A stretch of DNA of 64,000 bases. Origin: JABDIY01 sp963803875. Lineage in GTDB: Bacteria; Actinomycetota; Acidimicrobiia; Acidimicrobiales; SZUA-35. The translations under genes were made by a program, and so were the position numbers. The notes under the pieces are model-generated. The model did no database searches. It was not told where the DNA came from and worked only from the letters and a program-made list of their open reading frames with translations. This document shows, in pieces, positions 44,788-52,702 of this stretch. The stretch lies in contig CAWDOA010000016.1 of the NCBI GenBank assembly GCA_963803875.1, forward strand, positions 124,001 to 188,000. The letters run 5' to 3'. Position 1 is the first letter of the stretch; each line of letters begins with the position of its first letter.

Positions 44788-47350
44788 GTTGGAAAAAGCC
44801 TGCGTCGATGGTGTCGATGTCGGAGGGTCCGCTCACGTTGATCACCGATGTGGTGCCCGAGATCTGGTCCGGGTCAGAGTCGGCGGAGTCGTCGCCACCC
44901 TGGTCCTGGGCGGTCAACACGAAGTTGCCGGGTCCGGCGAACCGGACTTCGTAGGTGCCGGGTGCGACGGGAAAGCTGTAGGAACCGTCAGCCGCTGTGG
45001 CAGTGGTCCGGACGACCGACCCACCGACCAGCAATTCCACCACAACACCGGCCAGACCGGGTTCGCCTGCGTCCTGGGTGCCGTCGCCATCGGTATCAAC
45101 GAAGGCGAAGTCACCAAGCAGAATCGGCTCAACGCCGGCGTCGACGGTCGTGATCGAGGCTCCACTCGAGACATTCACCGCGCCGACTACTCCGCTCGGG
45201 TCCGCATCTGAATCGACGGCGTCGTCACCACCAGTGTCCTGGGCGGTGAAGGTGTATCCGGAGGCAACAAACTCAACGGTGTAGGAGGCAGGGGTGAGTC
45301 CACTCACAAGGTACGAGCCATCCGCTGCGGTGACTGCGCTACCGACAATCACATTGAACGAGTTGCGAACGTTGACGGTGACGCCTGCGAGGCCCGGCTC
45401 ACCGGCGCCCTGAACTCCATCGCTGTCAAGGTCGACCCACACCCGATCGCCGATCGAACCCAACCGATTCATGCCGGCGTCCACGGAGTAGTCGTCGATT
45501 CCACTGACCAAGGAGACGGCGTCGGCGACCCCGGTGCCGGGTGAGGGGTCGGAGTCGACCGAATCGTCAGCACCGGCGTCAGCGGGACTGAGCTGATAGC
45601 CCGCAGGTGTGGTGAACTCCACTGAGTAGTCGCCGGGAACAAGATTGCCGAATGAGTAGAAGCCAGTGAGATTCGTAGTTGTACTTCCGATCAGAACACC
45701 AGAGCTGTTTCTCAGCCGGACCACCACACCTCCGATACCCGGCTCGCCGGCTTCCTGAATGCCGTCGGCGTTCAGGTCCTCCCAGACCCTGTTTCCCAGA
45801 TCCACCGGCGAATACAGGCCTGCATCGATAGTGAGGTCGCCGCTGTCGTCTGTGACGACAATGGAGCCTGTGCGCCCATTTGCGGGATTCGGGTTGGAGT
45901 CGGTGCTGGGCGTTCCCGAACCGGAGGCGATGAAGTTCATGCCGGCCGGAGCGATGAATTCGATTTGATAGGTGCCCGGCCCGACGCCGAATGAGTAGGA
46001 CCCGTCGGCGGCTGTGCTGGTGGTCGCCAAGACAAGCCCGCCGCTATCCAGCAGGTTGACCGTGACGGCACCAATGCCCGGTTCACCCAGATTCTGCACT
46101 CCGTTTCCATCGAGGTCTTCCCACACGAAGTCGCCGAGTACCGCAGGCAGAATGCCGGCGTCGATCGTGTCGTCGTCGGCGCCGCCGGAGAGGACGACCG
46201 TCGCTCGACCGTTGAATGTGCTGGCGTCGGAATCGAGGCTGTCATCGGATCCCTGGTCGAGAGACGTGAAGCTGAACCCTGGTGCGAGGAACTCAACTCG
46301 ATAGATGGCCGGGTCCAGATCGGTGAAACCGTAGGAACCATCGGTTCCTGTGGTCGTCGTAGCGACCACAGTGTTCAAACCATCCAGGAGATTGACGGTC
46401 AGCCCGACAGCGCCGAGCTCGCCAGGGTCCTGGATACCGTCGCCGTCAGCGTCGACGAACACAAGATCGCCGAGCCTGGCGGGTAGGTAGAAACCTGCGT
46501 CGATGGAGTCGTCGTCGGTGCCCGACACGACGGTGATCGTTGCCGTTTCGCCGGTGGCGGGATCGGGATCGGAGTCGAACCCGTCATCGCCGGCGTCGGC
46601 CGGGCTGGCTCGGTAGCCGGCCGGTGTGGTGAAGCGGACCGAGTGATCTCCGGGCTCGATGTCGATGAAGACGTAGTCACCGGCTGCTCCGGTCGTCGTC
46701 GTATCGACCACGGCGCCACCGCTGTCGAGCAGTTCGACGGTGACACCCGCAATCCCGGTTTCGCCCACGTCTTGGATTCCGTTGCCGTTCAGATCGTCGA
46801 AGACGAAATCCCCCAAGACGCCTCGGGTGTACATGCCGATGTCGAGGTCGTCGTAAACGGCACCGCTGCTAACGGTGATCGAGCTGGTCTCGCCGGTACT
46901 CGGATCGGCATCGGAATCGGCAGCTTCGTCTCCGCCCTGGTCGGCCGGTGAGCCGATTGCATCGACCGGATAGGTGACCCTGGCCGAGTAGGTACCCGGG
47001 ACAACCGAGAACGAGTAGGACCCGTCTGAGGCTGAGTTCGTGGTGTCGAGAATGGCGCCGCCGCTGTCAAGCAACTCCACGGTTACCCCACCGAGACCTG
47101 GTTCCCCCGCGTCCTGGATTCCGTCGGCGTCCAGGTCCTCCCAAACGAAATCCCCGATAGTCGCCGGCCGATACAGGCCTGCGTCGACCGTGGACCGCCT
47201 CTCACCAGCGGCCAGAGCGATCGCTTCGGTGAGCCCTGTTCCGGTGTTCGCATCGGAGTCCACCGCATCGTCGGCTCCGGAGTCCATGGAGCTGAAGAGG
47301 TATCCCGCAGGCGCTACGAACCGGACGGTGTAGTTCCCGATGACAGCCAC
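41756..47350 (-). CDS. Giant surface protein, third fragment (SdrB-like repeats 2-17)
   Basis: 1,864 residues of serial SdrB-like repeats, each 110-115 residues with the pattern GDFVW-D-L-D-G-D-G-Q-D-GEPG, then VELLDSGG, TTTTAADGSYSF, PGTYxVRF, a DDAVDSD stretch and DAG. The DxDxDG loop in every repeat is the calcium-binding signature of SdrB/Cna-B-like domains. From repeat 9 on, they fall into a four-domain super-repeat. The frame leaves register at the C6 run 41862-41867. Confidence 0.8.
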   Translation of the reverse strand: MAVIGNYTVRFVAPAGYLFSSMDSGADDAVDSDANTGTGLTEAIALAAGERRSTVDAGLYRPATIGDFVWEDLDADGIQDAGEPGLGGVTVELLDSGGAILDTTNSASDGSYSFSVVPGTYSARVTYPVDAIGSPADQGGDEAADSDADPSTGETSSITVSSGAVYDDLDIGMYTRGVLGDFVFDDLNGNGIQDVGETGIAGVTVELLDSGGAVVDTTTTGAAGDYVFIDIEPGDHSVRFTTPAGYRASPADAGDDGFDSDPDPATGETATITVVSGTDDDSIDAGFYLPARLGDLVFVDADGDGIQDPGELGAVGLTVNLLDGLNTVVATTTTGTDGSYGFTDLDPAIYRVEFLAPGFSFTSLDQGSDDSLDSDASTFNGRATVVLSGGADDDTIDAGILPAVLGDFVWEDLDGNGVQNLGEPGIGAVTVNLLDSGGLVLATTSTAADGSYSFGVGPGTYQIEFIAPAGMNFIASGSGTPSTDSNPNPANGRTGSIVVTDDSGDLTIDAGLYSPVDLGNRVWEDLNADGIQEAGEPGIGGVVVRLRNSSGVLIGSTTTNLTGFYSFGNLVPGDYSVEFTTPAGYQLSPADAGADDSVDSDPSPGTGVADAVSLVSGIDDYSVDAGMNRLGSIGDRVWVDLDSDGVQGAGEPGLAGVTVNVRNSFNVIVGSAVTAADGSYLVSGLTPASYTVEFVASGYTFTAQDTGGDDAVDSDADPSGVVGAVNVSSGASITTVDAGVEPILLGDFAFVDTDGDGTQDAGEPGLAGVVVELLVGGSVVRTTATAADGSYSFPVAPGTYEVRFAGPGNFVLTAQDQGGDDSADSDPDQISGTTSVINVSGPSDIDTIDAGFFQPASVGNFVWDDLDANGVQDIGEPGIDGVVVELRDAGGVVVGTTTSATGGFYSFTDLTPGDYTVTFVSPAGTSATISNAGGDDAVDSDADAAGSVSINLTSGVIDSSIDAGFVTPASIGDLVWDDLDGDGVRDAGEPGLDGVPVDLLDGSGAVIASTTSAVDGSYSFIGVGPGSYRVRFGTTGAYSLVAQDQGGDDTTDSDADPVTGETSLFTLVSGASNPTLDAGLVAPASLGDTVWFDSDGNGVQDLGEPGVPGVVVELLDSTNSVVATDTTDATGTYGFTGLAPGDFSIRVVGTGLVFTAQDSGGDDAVDSDVDGLGASGSITLISGDANSSVDAGIIPSSIGDRVFVDLDGDGQAEPGDPGLAGVTVELLDDVGSIVATTTSAADGSYLFENLLPGDYRVRFTAPAGYEFTAQDAVGDAVDSDADAFGLTAPISLAGGTDISTIDAGLYQRATLGDFVWDDLDGDGVQDAGEPGIDGVTVELRSNGGGSLIATTTTAAGGSYGFSGLTPGTYELTFIAPGTSVPTTADAGGDNADSDIDGSGSTTVTLTSNQNDTSIDAGFVTPATIGDFVWEDLDGDGIQGAIEVGFGGVAVDLVDGAGVVVASTTTAGDGSYSFANVAPGDYRVRFTPSGIYGLTAADQGPDDTADSDANVVSGETGLFTVISGDAITSIDAGLVAGASIGDFVWFDIDGDGLQDGSEPGVPGITIELLNASGTVVGSTVTLADGSYSFGGLAPGDYAIRVPGAGYVFTAQGVGPDPAVDSDVNGSGSSALVTVTSGLVITDLDVGILPSSIGDFVWEDTNGNGIQDTGEAGLTGISVELLDAGGGVIATDTTTPGGAYEFDLLLPGTYGVRFAAPAGYSFIGADAGADDTADSDADGAGLSPSIALAGDTIVDNVDAGLYRPAAIGNFVWDDLDGDGLQEAGEPGIDGVVVELRNGSGTLVASATTMLGFYSFAGLVPGDYSLTFIGLGGRFRPPPPLAPTMASTPTSTPRVWCPSVSTQARTT

Positions 47351-47368
47351 GCCAACCGGTAGCTACCG

Positions 47369-49279
47369 TCAGATCCCGTCGTGGTCGTTCTCGTGACGAC
47401 TCCACCGTCGAGCAAGCTCGACCGTGACGCCACCGAGACCCGGTTCGCCTGCGTCTTGGAATCCGTCTGCGTCCAGGTCTTCCCACACGAACGTCAGCGA
47501 TCGAGGCGACGTCCGGATCGGGTCGATGCGGGTGGCGGTGTCCGGCGGCGACTGGTTCGATGAAGCGCTCACCGTGTTCACGACTCTCGTGGCCGGCGCC
47601 GGATCGTCGACCGCGATCGAGTAGGTGACCGTCATCGTGCCGCCGGGAGGAATGACCGCCCCGTCGGCGAGCGTCACCAGATCGGCTGGAACGCCATCGG
47701 CCAGAGGAATCGGTGCGCCCGTTGCGTTTGACTTGGTGACAGGGGTGAGCACCTCACCGGTGATGGTGATGTTGTCGAAGTACGTCCGCTCGCCGCCGCC
47801 GTTGGTCGGGCCCGATCGGAAACGGATCAGTGTGTTGGCCCCGATGTACGGGGTGAGATCGAGAGATGCGGGCTGGAAGCCCGAATCGTTGGCAGGTCCG
47901 CTGTGACGATTGATCTCTACAAAGGGGCTTCCGTCGGTCGAGACGAGCACCATGATGTAGTCGCCGGAGTCATTCAGGTCACGGTCGAAATCGTATGACA
48001 GGGTGGCCGAAGCCCAGCCGGAGAGGTCGGCGGAACGTTGGACTCCTTCGCCGCCGTTGTCGTTGTCCTGGATCTGGAGCGCAGTACTTCCGTTGACGTT
48101 GCGGAGCCGTACGTCGCCCCCGCCGGAACCGCCGGTCTCCCCGACCTCGGTCCAACGATCGGTGGCCCAGCCGGACCCCCCAACCCAGGCGCTGGTGGTG
48201 GACCCCCAGTCCTCGGTGATCGCAGGGACGCGTTGCTCGGTTCGAACCAGGTACCGGTGGTCGAGCCCGACACGTAGCGTCGTTCCGACCGGAAGCGGAT
48301 CTGTCACGATCACTCCGGTCTGGGTGGTGGTACCCGGATTGGTGACGGTGATCGTGTAGTCGATCTGGTCGCCGGGCTGGGTACCGGCGATAGCGTTGCT
48401 GGTCTTGGCGACATCGAGCGAAGACGGCAAGGTGTAGCCGAAGTTGTTGCCCGGATCGGACAGGCCGAAGCTCGCGCCGAAATCTGCATCTTCGTAGTTG
48501 TCAGTTGTCAACGTTGCGCCCGCTGGCAGGGTTGACGTGTCGATGTCGACAAGGAACTCACCGGCTGCGGCAGTTGTGAAGAGGTAGCCGCCGCCGCTCG
48601 AGGTCGTTTGCTGCCCGGCCAGCGTGTCGCCTGGGTCGATCGTCCCGCTGCTATTGGTGTCTCGCCACACCCGCACCGTCACCCCGTCGGTGCCACTGTC
48701 GCTGCCGTCGAAAACGCCGTTCTCGTCCTTGTCGAGGTAGACAGTTCCGCTCAGCGTGTTGAAGCCGTTGGTATCGCAGTCGACCGACTCGTAGTCGCCG
48801 TAGGCGAGGGAGATCCTCGTCCCTGGGATCTCCTGACCGGTGGTCTTGTCGAGCTCCATCAACAAGCTGGTGCCGCCGGTAGTTGCGAACAGACGGCCCT
48901 GATTGTCGAAACTCAACCCTTCGATATCGGAGACCGGGGCTGTCGGGCCAACCGACGTGACCGCACCGGTGTCCCTGTCGACGATCACCAGATAGTCCGC
49001 ACTACCACCGGCATTGGCGATGGCATAGAGCGTGTTGTCGACCGGATCGATGGCGAAGTCGTCGACATCGCCGACGCCCGCGGCCGATTGCGTGTCCATG
49101 ACGAGTCGGTCGCTGCCTCCAAAGGCGCCGGCGACGATCGTCCCAGTCAGCGGGTCGATTTCGATCAACTGATCGTTCCCGGCAACTCGGTCAGAAGCGT
49201 ACAGTCGCAGGGTCACGAGATCGAAGGCCATGCCGTCGATGTCACCCAGTCCGCCCGGTCCGATTGGACGTGAACACAC
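47369..49279 (-). CDS. Giant surface protein, second fragment (propeller-like, SdrB-like and jelly-roll-like domains)
   Basis: In-register sequence runs from 49264 to about 47415. It opens with repeats of the type DIDGMAFDLVTLRLYASD and DVDDFAIDPVDNTLYAI, resembling beta-propeller blades. Then comes one SdrB-like domain (GTVYLDKDENGVFDGSDSG) and a DUF11-like domain that carries an inserted jelly-roll-like segment (RWTEVGETGG to TYFDNITITGE). The fragment ends in the first of the serial SdrB-like repeats (WEDLDADGFQDAGEPGLGG). There is no start codon of its own; the frame is a continuation. Confidence 0.75.
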   Translation of the reverse strand: MCSRPIGPGGLGDIDGMAFDLVTLRLYASDRVAGNDQLIEIDPLTGTIVAGAFGGSDRLVMDTQSAAGVGDVDDFAIDPVDNTLYAIANAGGSADYLVIVDRDTGAVTSVGPTAPVSDIEGLSFDNQGRLFATTGGTSLLMELDKTTGQEIPGTRISLAYGDYESVDCDTNGFNTLSGTVYLDKDENGVFDGSDSGTDGVTVRVWRDTNSSGTIDPGDTLAGQQTTSSGGGYLFTTAAAGEFLVDIDTSTLPAGATLTTDNYEDADFGASFGLSDPGNNFGYTLPSSLDVAKTSNAIAGTQPGDQIDYTITVTNPGTTTQTGVIVTDPLPVGTTLRVGLDHRYLVRTEQRVPAITEDWGSTTSAWVGGSGWATDRWTEVGETGGSGGGDVRLRNVNGSTALQIQDNDNGGEGVQRSADLSGWASATLSYDFDRDLNDSGDYIMVLVSTDGSPFVEINRHSGPANDSGFQPASLDLTPYIGANTLIRFRSGPTNGGGERTYFDNITITGEVLTPVTKSNATGAPIPLADGVPADLVTLADGAVIPPGGTMTVTYSIAVDDPAPATRVVNTVSASSNQSPPDTATRIDPIRTSPRSLTFVWEDLDADGFQDAGEPGLGGVTVELARRWSRHENDHDGI

Positions 49280-51360
49280 CGGTGGCGGTGTCGATCGAAC
49301 CGAACTGGCCGCCGTTGGCGGCGTAGAGGATCTCGGTCACCGGCTGGAAGGCGATCGATTCGATCGAGGCTCGTTCCGGTCCCTGTGCCGACCTCGGTTT
49401 CGCCGCTGCTGTTGAGCAGGGTGAGGAGATCTCCCCCGCCGGTGAAAGGCGCACCGTTGTCGGCTACGAGCCAACAAACCGTCTGGCCTCCGCCGACGGC
49501 AATATCGACCAGTGCATAGTCGTCTTCGGTGGTGTTTGAGTTGGCCGGAGTGCTGTCGGGGTCGATCTGATCAACAGCGGTCAGCTCTGCGACGTTGTAG
49601 ACGCCCGAGGAGCCGATGACCGTGGCGACGATTGTCAGCGTCTCGCTGGCACCGGTTCCGAGACCGCCTACGACCCATAGGCCACTGCCAGGAGCGTAGG
49701 TACCAACCGAGGCGGTGTGGCTCTGATAGCTGAGTCCGATCGGAAGAAGGTCGGTCACCTCAACTCCGGTGGCCGGATCGCCAGCCTGGTGGGCAACGGT
49801 CACCGTGAAGGTGACGGTGTCACCTACCGAGGGGACCGAAGTGTTGACCGTCTTGAACACGGCGAGGTCGGTACCTGAAATTGAGTCGACGTCGGAGGCG
49901 GCGACAGGCGGATAGGTGTTGCCCAGTGTGTCCTGCCAGAGAATCTCGGCGTCGTTGGTGATCGTCGATCCGGTCGGGGACACAACATCGGCAACGATCG
50001 AAATCGATCCCGATGATCCCGCCGGGATGGTCTGATCCACGACCGCGGTGACCCGACCCGACGATTCGGTACAGGATCCGGTGAGCCCCGCGCCGAATGA
50101 ACAGGTCTGGAATGCAACTCCCGAAGGAAGGTCATCGAAGAGAACCACCGACTGGGCTGAGCCGGGAGTCGAACTGCCGTTGGACGGGTTGGTGAAGTCG
50201 AGCTGGTAGGTGACCGTGTCGCCAATCTCGACTGTCGTCGTTCCATTGTCCTTGGCCAGCGTTAGCGAGGGCGCCGGCGGCGGCTCCTCGAGGTAGACCG
50301 GCTCACCCTCGACACCTTCGAAGATGTACTGATTGCCCGCAGGGACACACACGTTTGCACGCCACCAACCGATTCGGGCCGCGGTGACAGGGACGACGTC
50401 GCCAACCCGAACCGAGCTCGCCGAGTTGTTCCACGTCTGGTTTCCCGAGACCGTGCCGGCGACTGTCGATCCATCGGGGGGGAAGTATGTGACCGAGCCG
50501 CCACCATCCATGTCGAAGTTGTGCAGTGTGACATTCGAACTGCTGCCATCCACAAAGAAATAGAAATCGTTGCAGACCGTGGCGCCACCGAAGTGCTCGA
50601 AACTGGCGCGCTGAATCCCGAGCCACAACTCGTCGCCCGTTCCCGGAACACCATCCGGATCGTCGACCTCGTCGCCGTCGCTGAGCTCGGCCGGGCTACA
50701 GCCCGACGCACAGTCCGGATCGTGCACAGCCCGAACTCGCCACGAATTCTGGTCGTCGTCCGACGTGGCGCTGAGAAGCTGATACACGCCAGGGGTCGCA
50801 GGGGTGAACGTGAAGAACTCGGTCCATTGACCGTTTGTGCCTCCACCCGGCGAGTACGTCTGTGTGGCGATGGTTGCGCCGAGCGGATCTACCAACGTGA
50901 AGGTCGCCGAGTCGGGTGTGTTCAAAATCTGGTCGACCGCCAGGAGACCGGCGGGGTCTGGCGTCTCCAACTCCGGGTCATACAGAGCGATTGTGAGCGG
51001 TAGTCCGGGCCACGCCGACGGCACGGTGATCTCGACCATATGATCCTGTCCGCCACCTCCGCTCGCCGGCGACGCGGTGTACCAGTCACCATTTGCCAGC
51101 ACGACGTTGGGCCCTGACGTCTGTATCACAAGGTCGTTGATCGCCAAGGGAGGTAGGTCGACCGCTTCGGCTGGCGATGGAGCGAACACCGTTTGAAGCG
51201 GCGCGACAGCCGTCCCCGCCAGCAGGATGAGCGCCAGAACCGCAGCATTTGCGACACGACCGAGACGGGCCCTACCACGACGCTGGCCCAATATGGCAGA
51301 GGGCGCGAGAATACCGCGCAGCCACTGGATCATCGCTGTTTGCCTGATACTTCGCACCAC
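49213..51360 (-). CDS. Giant surface protein, N-terminal fragment
   Basis: The start is GTG 51360 (GTG 51357 and ATG 51333 are alternatives), with AGGA about 9 nt upstream. A basic stretch and a hydrophobic core (about 40-62, ending PAEAVD) form a long signal peptide. Residues about 70-360 are an unrecognised secreted domain with cysteines in pairs (PDCASGCSP), followed by two DUF11-like domains beginning SLTLAKDNG and DLAVFKTVN. Homologous sequence ends at 49376; the rest of this frame is out of register. For about 110 bp (49376-49265) the protein continues in a third frame (IESIAFQPVTEILYAANGG). Confidence 0.8.
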   Translation of the reverse strand: MVRSIRQTAMIQWLRGILAPSAILGQRRGRARLGRVANAAVLALILLAGTAVAPLQTVFAPSPAEAVDLPPLAINDLVIQTSGPNVVLANGDWYTASPASGGGGQDHMVEITVPSAWPGLPLTIALYDPELETPDPAGLLAVDQILNTPDSATFTLVDPLGATIATQTYSPGGGTNGQWTEFFTFTPATPGVYQLLSATSDDDQNSWRVRAVHDPDCASGCSPAELSDGDEVDDPDGVPGTGDELWLGIQRASFEHFGGATVCNDFYFFVDGSSSNVTLHNFDMDGGGSVTYFPPDGSTVAGTVSGNQTWNNSASSVRVGDVVPVTAARIGWWRANVCVPAGNQYIFEGVEGEPVYLEEPPPAPSLTLAKDNGTTTVEIGDTVTYQLDFTNPSNGSSTPGSAQSVVLFDDLPSGVAFQTCSFGAGLTGSCTESSGRVTAVVDQTIPAGSSGSISIVADVVSPTGSTITNDAEILWQDTLGNTYPPVAASDVDSISGTDLAVFKTVNTSVPSVGDTVTFTVTVAHQAGDPATGVEVTDLLPIGLSYQSHTASVGTYAPGSGLWVVGGLGTGASETLTIVATVIGSSGVYNVAELTAVDQIDPDSTPANSNTTEDDYALVDIAVGGGQTVCWLVADNGAPFTGGGDLLTLLNSSGETEVGTGTGTSLDRIDRLPAGDRDPLRRQRRPVRFDRHRHRCVHVQSDRADWVTSTAWPSIS

Positions 51361-51465
51361 ACCGCTCTTTCCTGGACAGGATCCTCTCTACCTATTCGGC
51401 CAATACGGGGAGCGGTTGAGCTTCACCGGTAGCGAAGTTGCGTGTTGAAGCAGGTTGCTATCAAA

Positions 51466-51482
51466 TAGAGAGATGTCTCCTA
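51466..51482. promoter_or_regulatory. Operator-like palindrome, site 1
   Basis: TAGAG-AGATGT-CTCCTA, flanked by AAA and TTT so that AAATAG...CTATTT pairs. It is a variant of the exact TAGAG-N6-CTCTA sites at 51509 and 51551, with one extra C in the right arm. It lies between the divergent giant surface protein and 2-oxoacid dehydrogenase genes. Confidence 0.5.
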
Positions 51483-51508
51483 TTTCCGCCTCTGCCGCTA
51501 TCGATATC

Positions 51509-51524
51509 TAGAGGGATCTCTCTA
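51509..51524. promoter_or_regulatory. Operator-like palindrome, site 2
   Basis: TAGAGGGATCTCTCTA has perfect 5-bp arms TAGAG/CTCTA with a six-base centre containing GATC. It starts 43 bp after site 1 and 42 bp before site 3, about four helical turns each. Confidence 0.6.
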
Positions 51525-51550
51525 CAACGATCGTCGACACTTCGGTTGAT

Positions 51551-51566
51551 TAGAGCCAACTCTCTA
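51551..51566. promoter_or_regulatory. Operator-like palindrome, site 3, overlapping a possible promoter
   Basis: TAGAGCCAACTCTCTA has perfect TAGAG/CTCTA arms. It overlaps TTGATT (51546-51551) and TATTTC (51565-51570), the best promoter-like hexamers before the E1-alpha ATG at 51612, although their spacing is not ideal. A repressor bound here would block that promoter. A weaker fourth site, TAGAG-AGGATC-CTGTC on the minus strand, lies at 51375-51390 in front of the giant gene. Confidence 0.55.
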
Positions 51567-51611
51567 TTTCTCGGTGAGAGGCGTGGCGGCGAGCCAAACC
51601 CCGCCAACTTG

Positions 51612-52652
51612 ATGACTCATCTCGACATCGATCTCGCAGTTGGGCAATATGGGGCGGTGACTTTCACGTCTGGTCGGGTTGACGATGAACTCGTGAGGTC
51701 ACTGTTCATCGACATGGTGGGCGCAAGGGTCTTCAGTCAGCGGGTCTTCAATCTGCAACGGCAGGGACGGGCCGGCACCAACGCCCCGATCGACGGCAGC
51801 GAGGCGGTGGTAGTCGGATCAGCCTTCGCTCTCGACCCCGAAAAGGACTGGATCCTGCCTCAGTACCGCGAGCTAGTGGGCCTTGAACGGTTCGGACCCG
51901 ATGTGCTCGATCGTTATGTGCTGTACTGCATCGGCCATCCCGACGGTGGCCATATCCCCGAACCGACCCGGGTATGGCCTCCCCAAATCAGCCTGGCCAC
52001 CCAGGTACCCCACGCAGTGGGTCTCGCCTGGGGAATGAAGCGGGCCGGTGAGGACGGTTGCACACTTGTTTTCCTCGGCGATGGATCGACCAGCGAAGGC
52101 GATTTCTACGAGGCCTGCAATTTCGCCGGCGTACTAGACGCACCTGTGATCATTGTGGTCGTGAACAACGGCTGGGCCATCTCGACCCCGGTTGCGTCAC
52201 AGACACGGGCGAAGACCTTCGCAGAGAAGTCTCACGCCTTCGGAATCCCGGGCGTAACCGTCGACGGTACGGACGCACTGGCCGTCTATGAAGCTGTCGC
52301 CGATGCACGGTCGCGAGCTGCTGCGGGGGCGGGACCTACGTTGATCGAAGCGGTCACCTATCGACTCGGTCCGCACACCACCGCCGACGACCCCACCCGA
52401 TATGTTCCCACCGAAGAACTCAGCGCCGCAAAGCAGAGAGACCCGATCGTGGTGATACGAGCCGAGATGCAGCGGCGAGGGCTCTGGTCCCAAGCCCGGG
52501 AGGATGAGGTACGGGCGGCGGCCGATGCGCGCATGGAACGGGCCGTGGTGGCAGCGGAGGCAACTCCGCTCGAACCGAGCGAACTGTTCAATCACGTGTA
52601 CAGCGAGCCCACCCCTCGCCTCACTCGTCAGCGGGCGGGATTCGACAGATGA
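51612..52652 (+). CDS. 2-oxoacid dehydrogenase E1 component, alpha subunit (branched-chain or pyruvate type)
   Basis: This is the thiamine-diphosphate-dependent decarboxylase subunit of a 2-oxoacid dehydrogenase complex. The ThDP motif GDGSTSEGDFYEACNFAGVLDAPVI is split as usual around GDGS and NN (VVVNNGWAIST). PQYRELVGLERFG and YRLGPHTTADDPTRY are E1-alpha blocks seen in branched-chain enzymes. ATG 51612 gives 346 residues. Upstream in-frame codons from 51438 encode sequence unlike the family and overlap the operator sites. E1-beta overlaps its stop (ATGA). The complete E1a-E1b-E2-E3 operon suggests a bkd-type complex, but substrate choice is not certain. Confidence 0.9.
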   Translation: MTHLDIDLAVGQYGAVTFTSGRVDDELVRSLFIDMVGARVFSQRVFNLQRQGRAGTNAPIDGSEAVVVGSAFALDPEKDWILPQYRELVGLERFGPDVLDRYVLYCIGHPDGGHIPEPTRVWPPQISLATQVPHAVGLAWGMKRAGEDGCTLVFLGDGSTSEGDFYEACNFAGVLDAPVIIVVVNNGWAISTPVASQTRAKTFAEKSHAFGIPGVTVDGTDALAVYEAVADARSRAAAGAGPTLIEAVTYRLGPHTTADDPTRYVPTEELSAAKQRDPIVVIRAEMQRRGLWSQAREDEVRAAADARMERAVVAAEATPLEPSELFNHVYSEPTPRLTRQRAGFDR

Positions 52653-52702
52653 CCGACCCCGTGACGATGACCGACCCCGTGACGATGAACGACGCCGTGA
52701 CG
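52649..52702 (+). repeat. Three tandem 18-bp repeats over the E1-beta start
   Basis: Units at 52649, 52667 and 52685 read ATGACCGACCCCGTGACG (twice) and a copy with two changes, each encoding M-T-D-P-V-T or M-N-D-A-V-T. Every unit offers an in-frame ATG, and further ATGs follow at 52703 and 52709, so translation could start at several points. Confidence 0.85.

Larger units (their letters stand above)
29309..51360 (-). other. Giant LPxTG surface protein gene, about 7,350 codons, interrupted by six single-base indels
   Basis: Five long overlapping open frames on the minus strand join end to end into one protein once six single-base indels are allowed: extra bases at 49376-49377, 49264-49265, 47414-47415 and 34069-34070, and missing bases at 47354-47355 and in the C6 run 41862-41867. 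The corrected length is 22,050 bp. Order from the N-terminus: signal peptide, unknown domain, DUF11-like repeats, a propeller-like segment, a jelly-roll-like domain, 31 SdrB-like repeats, 15 DUF11/DUF7507-like repeats, about eight more SdrB-like repeats, a last DUF11-like domain, and an LPVTG sortase signal. It is probably a calcium-stiffened wall-anchored stalk or adhesin; no binding target is visible. No sortase gene lies in the window. Confidence 0.85.

Noticed and set aside
37050..47500. Regularly spaced repeats that might suggest a CRISPR-like or satellite array
   Set aside because: The period is about 330 bp, there are no short identical repeats with unique spacers, and all units are in one protein-coding frame.
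30000..49300. Many long plus-strand open frames opposite the giant surface gene (for example 31910-32929, 33888-34580, 37596-38399, 38958-40088)
   Set aside because: They are antisense shadows of in-frame protein repeats with biased codon use. Their translations repeat with the same 300-330 bp period and resemble no family.
51438..51611. Longer N-terminus for E1-alpha, starting at 51438
   Set aside because: The extra 58 codons run through the operator palindromes and do not resemble any E1-alpha sequence.
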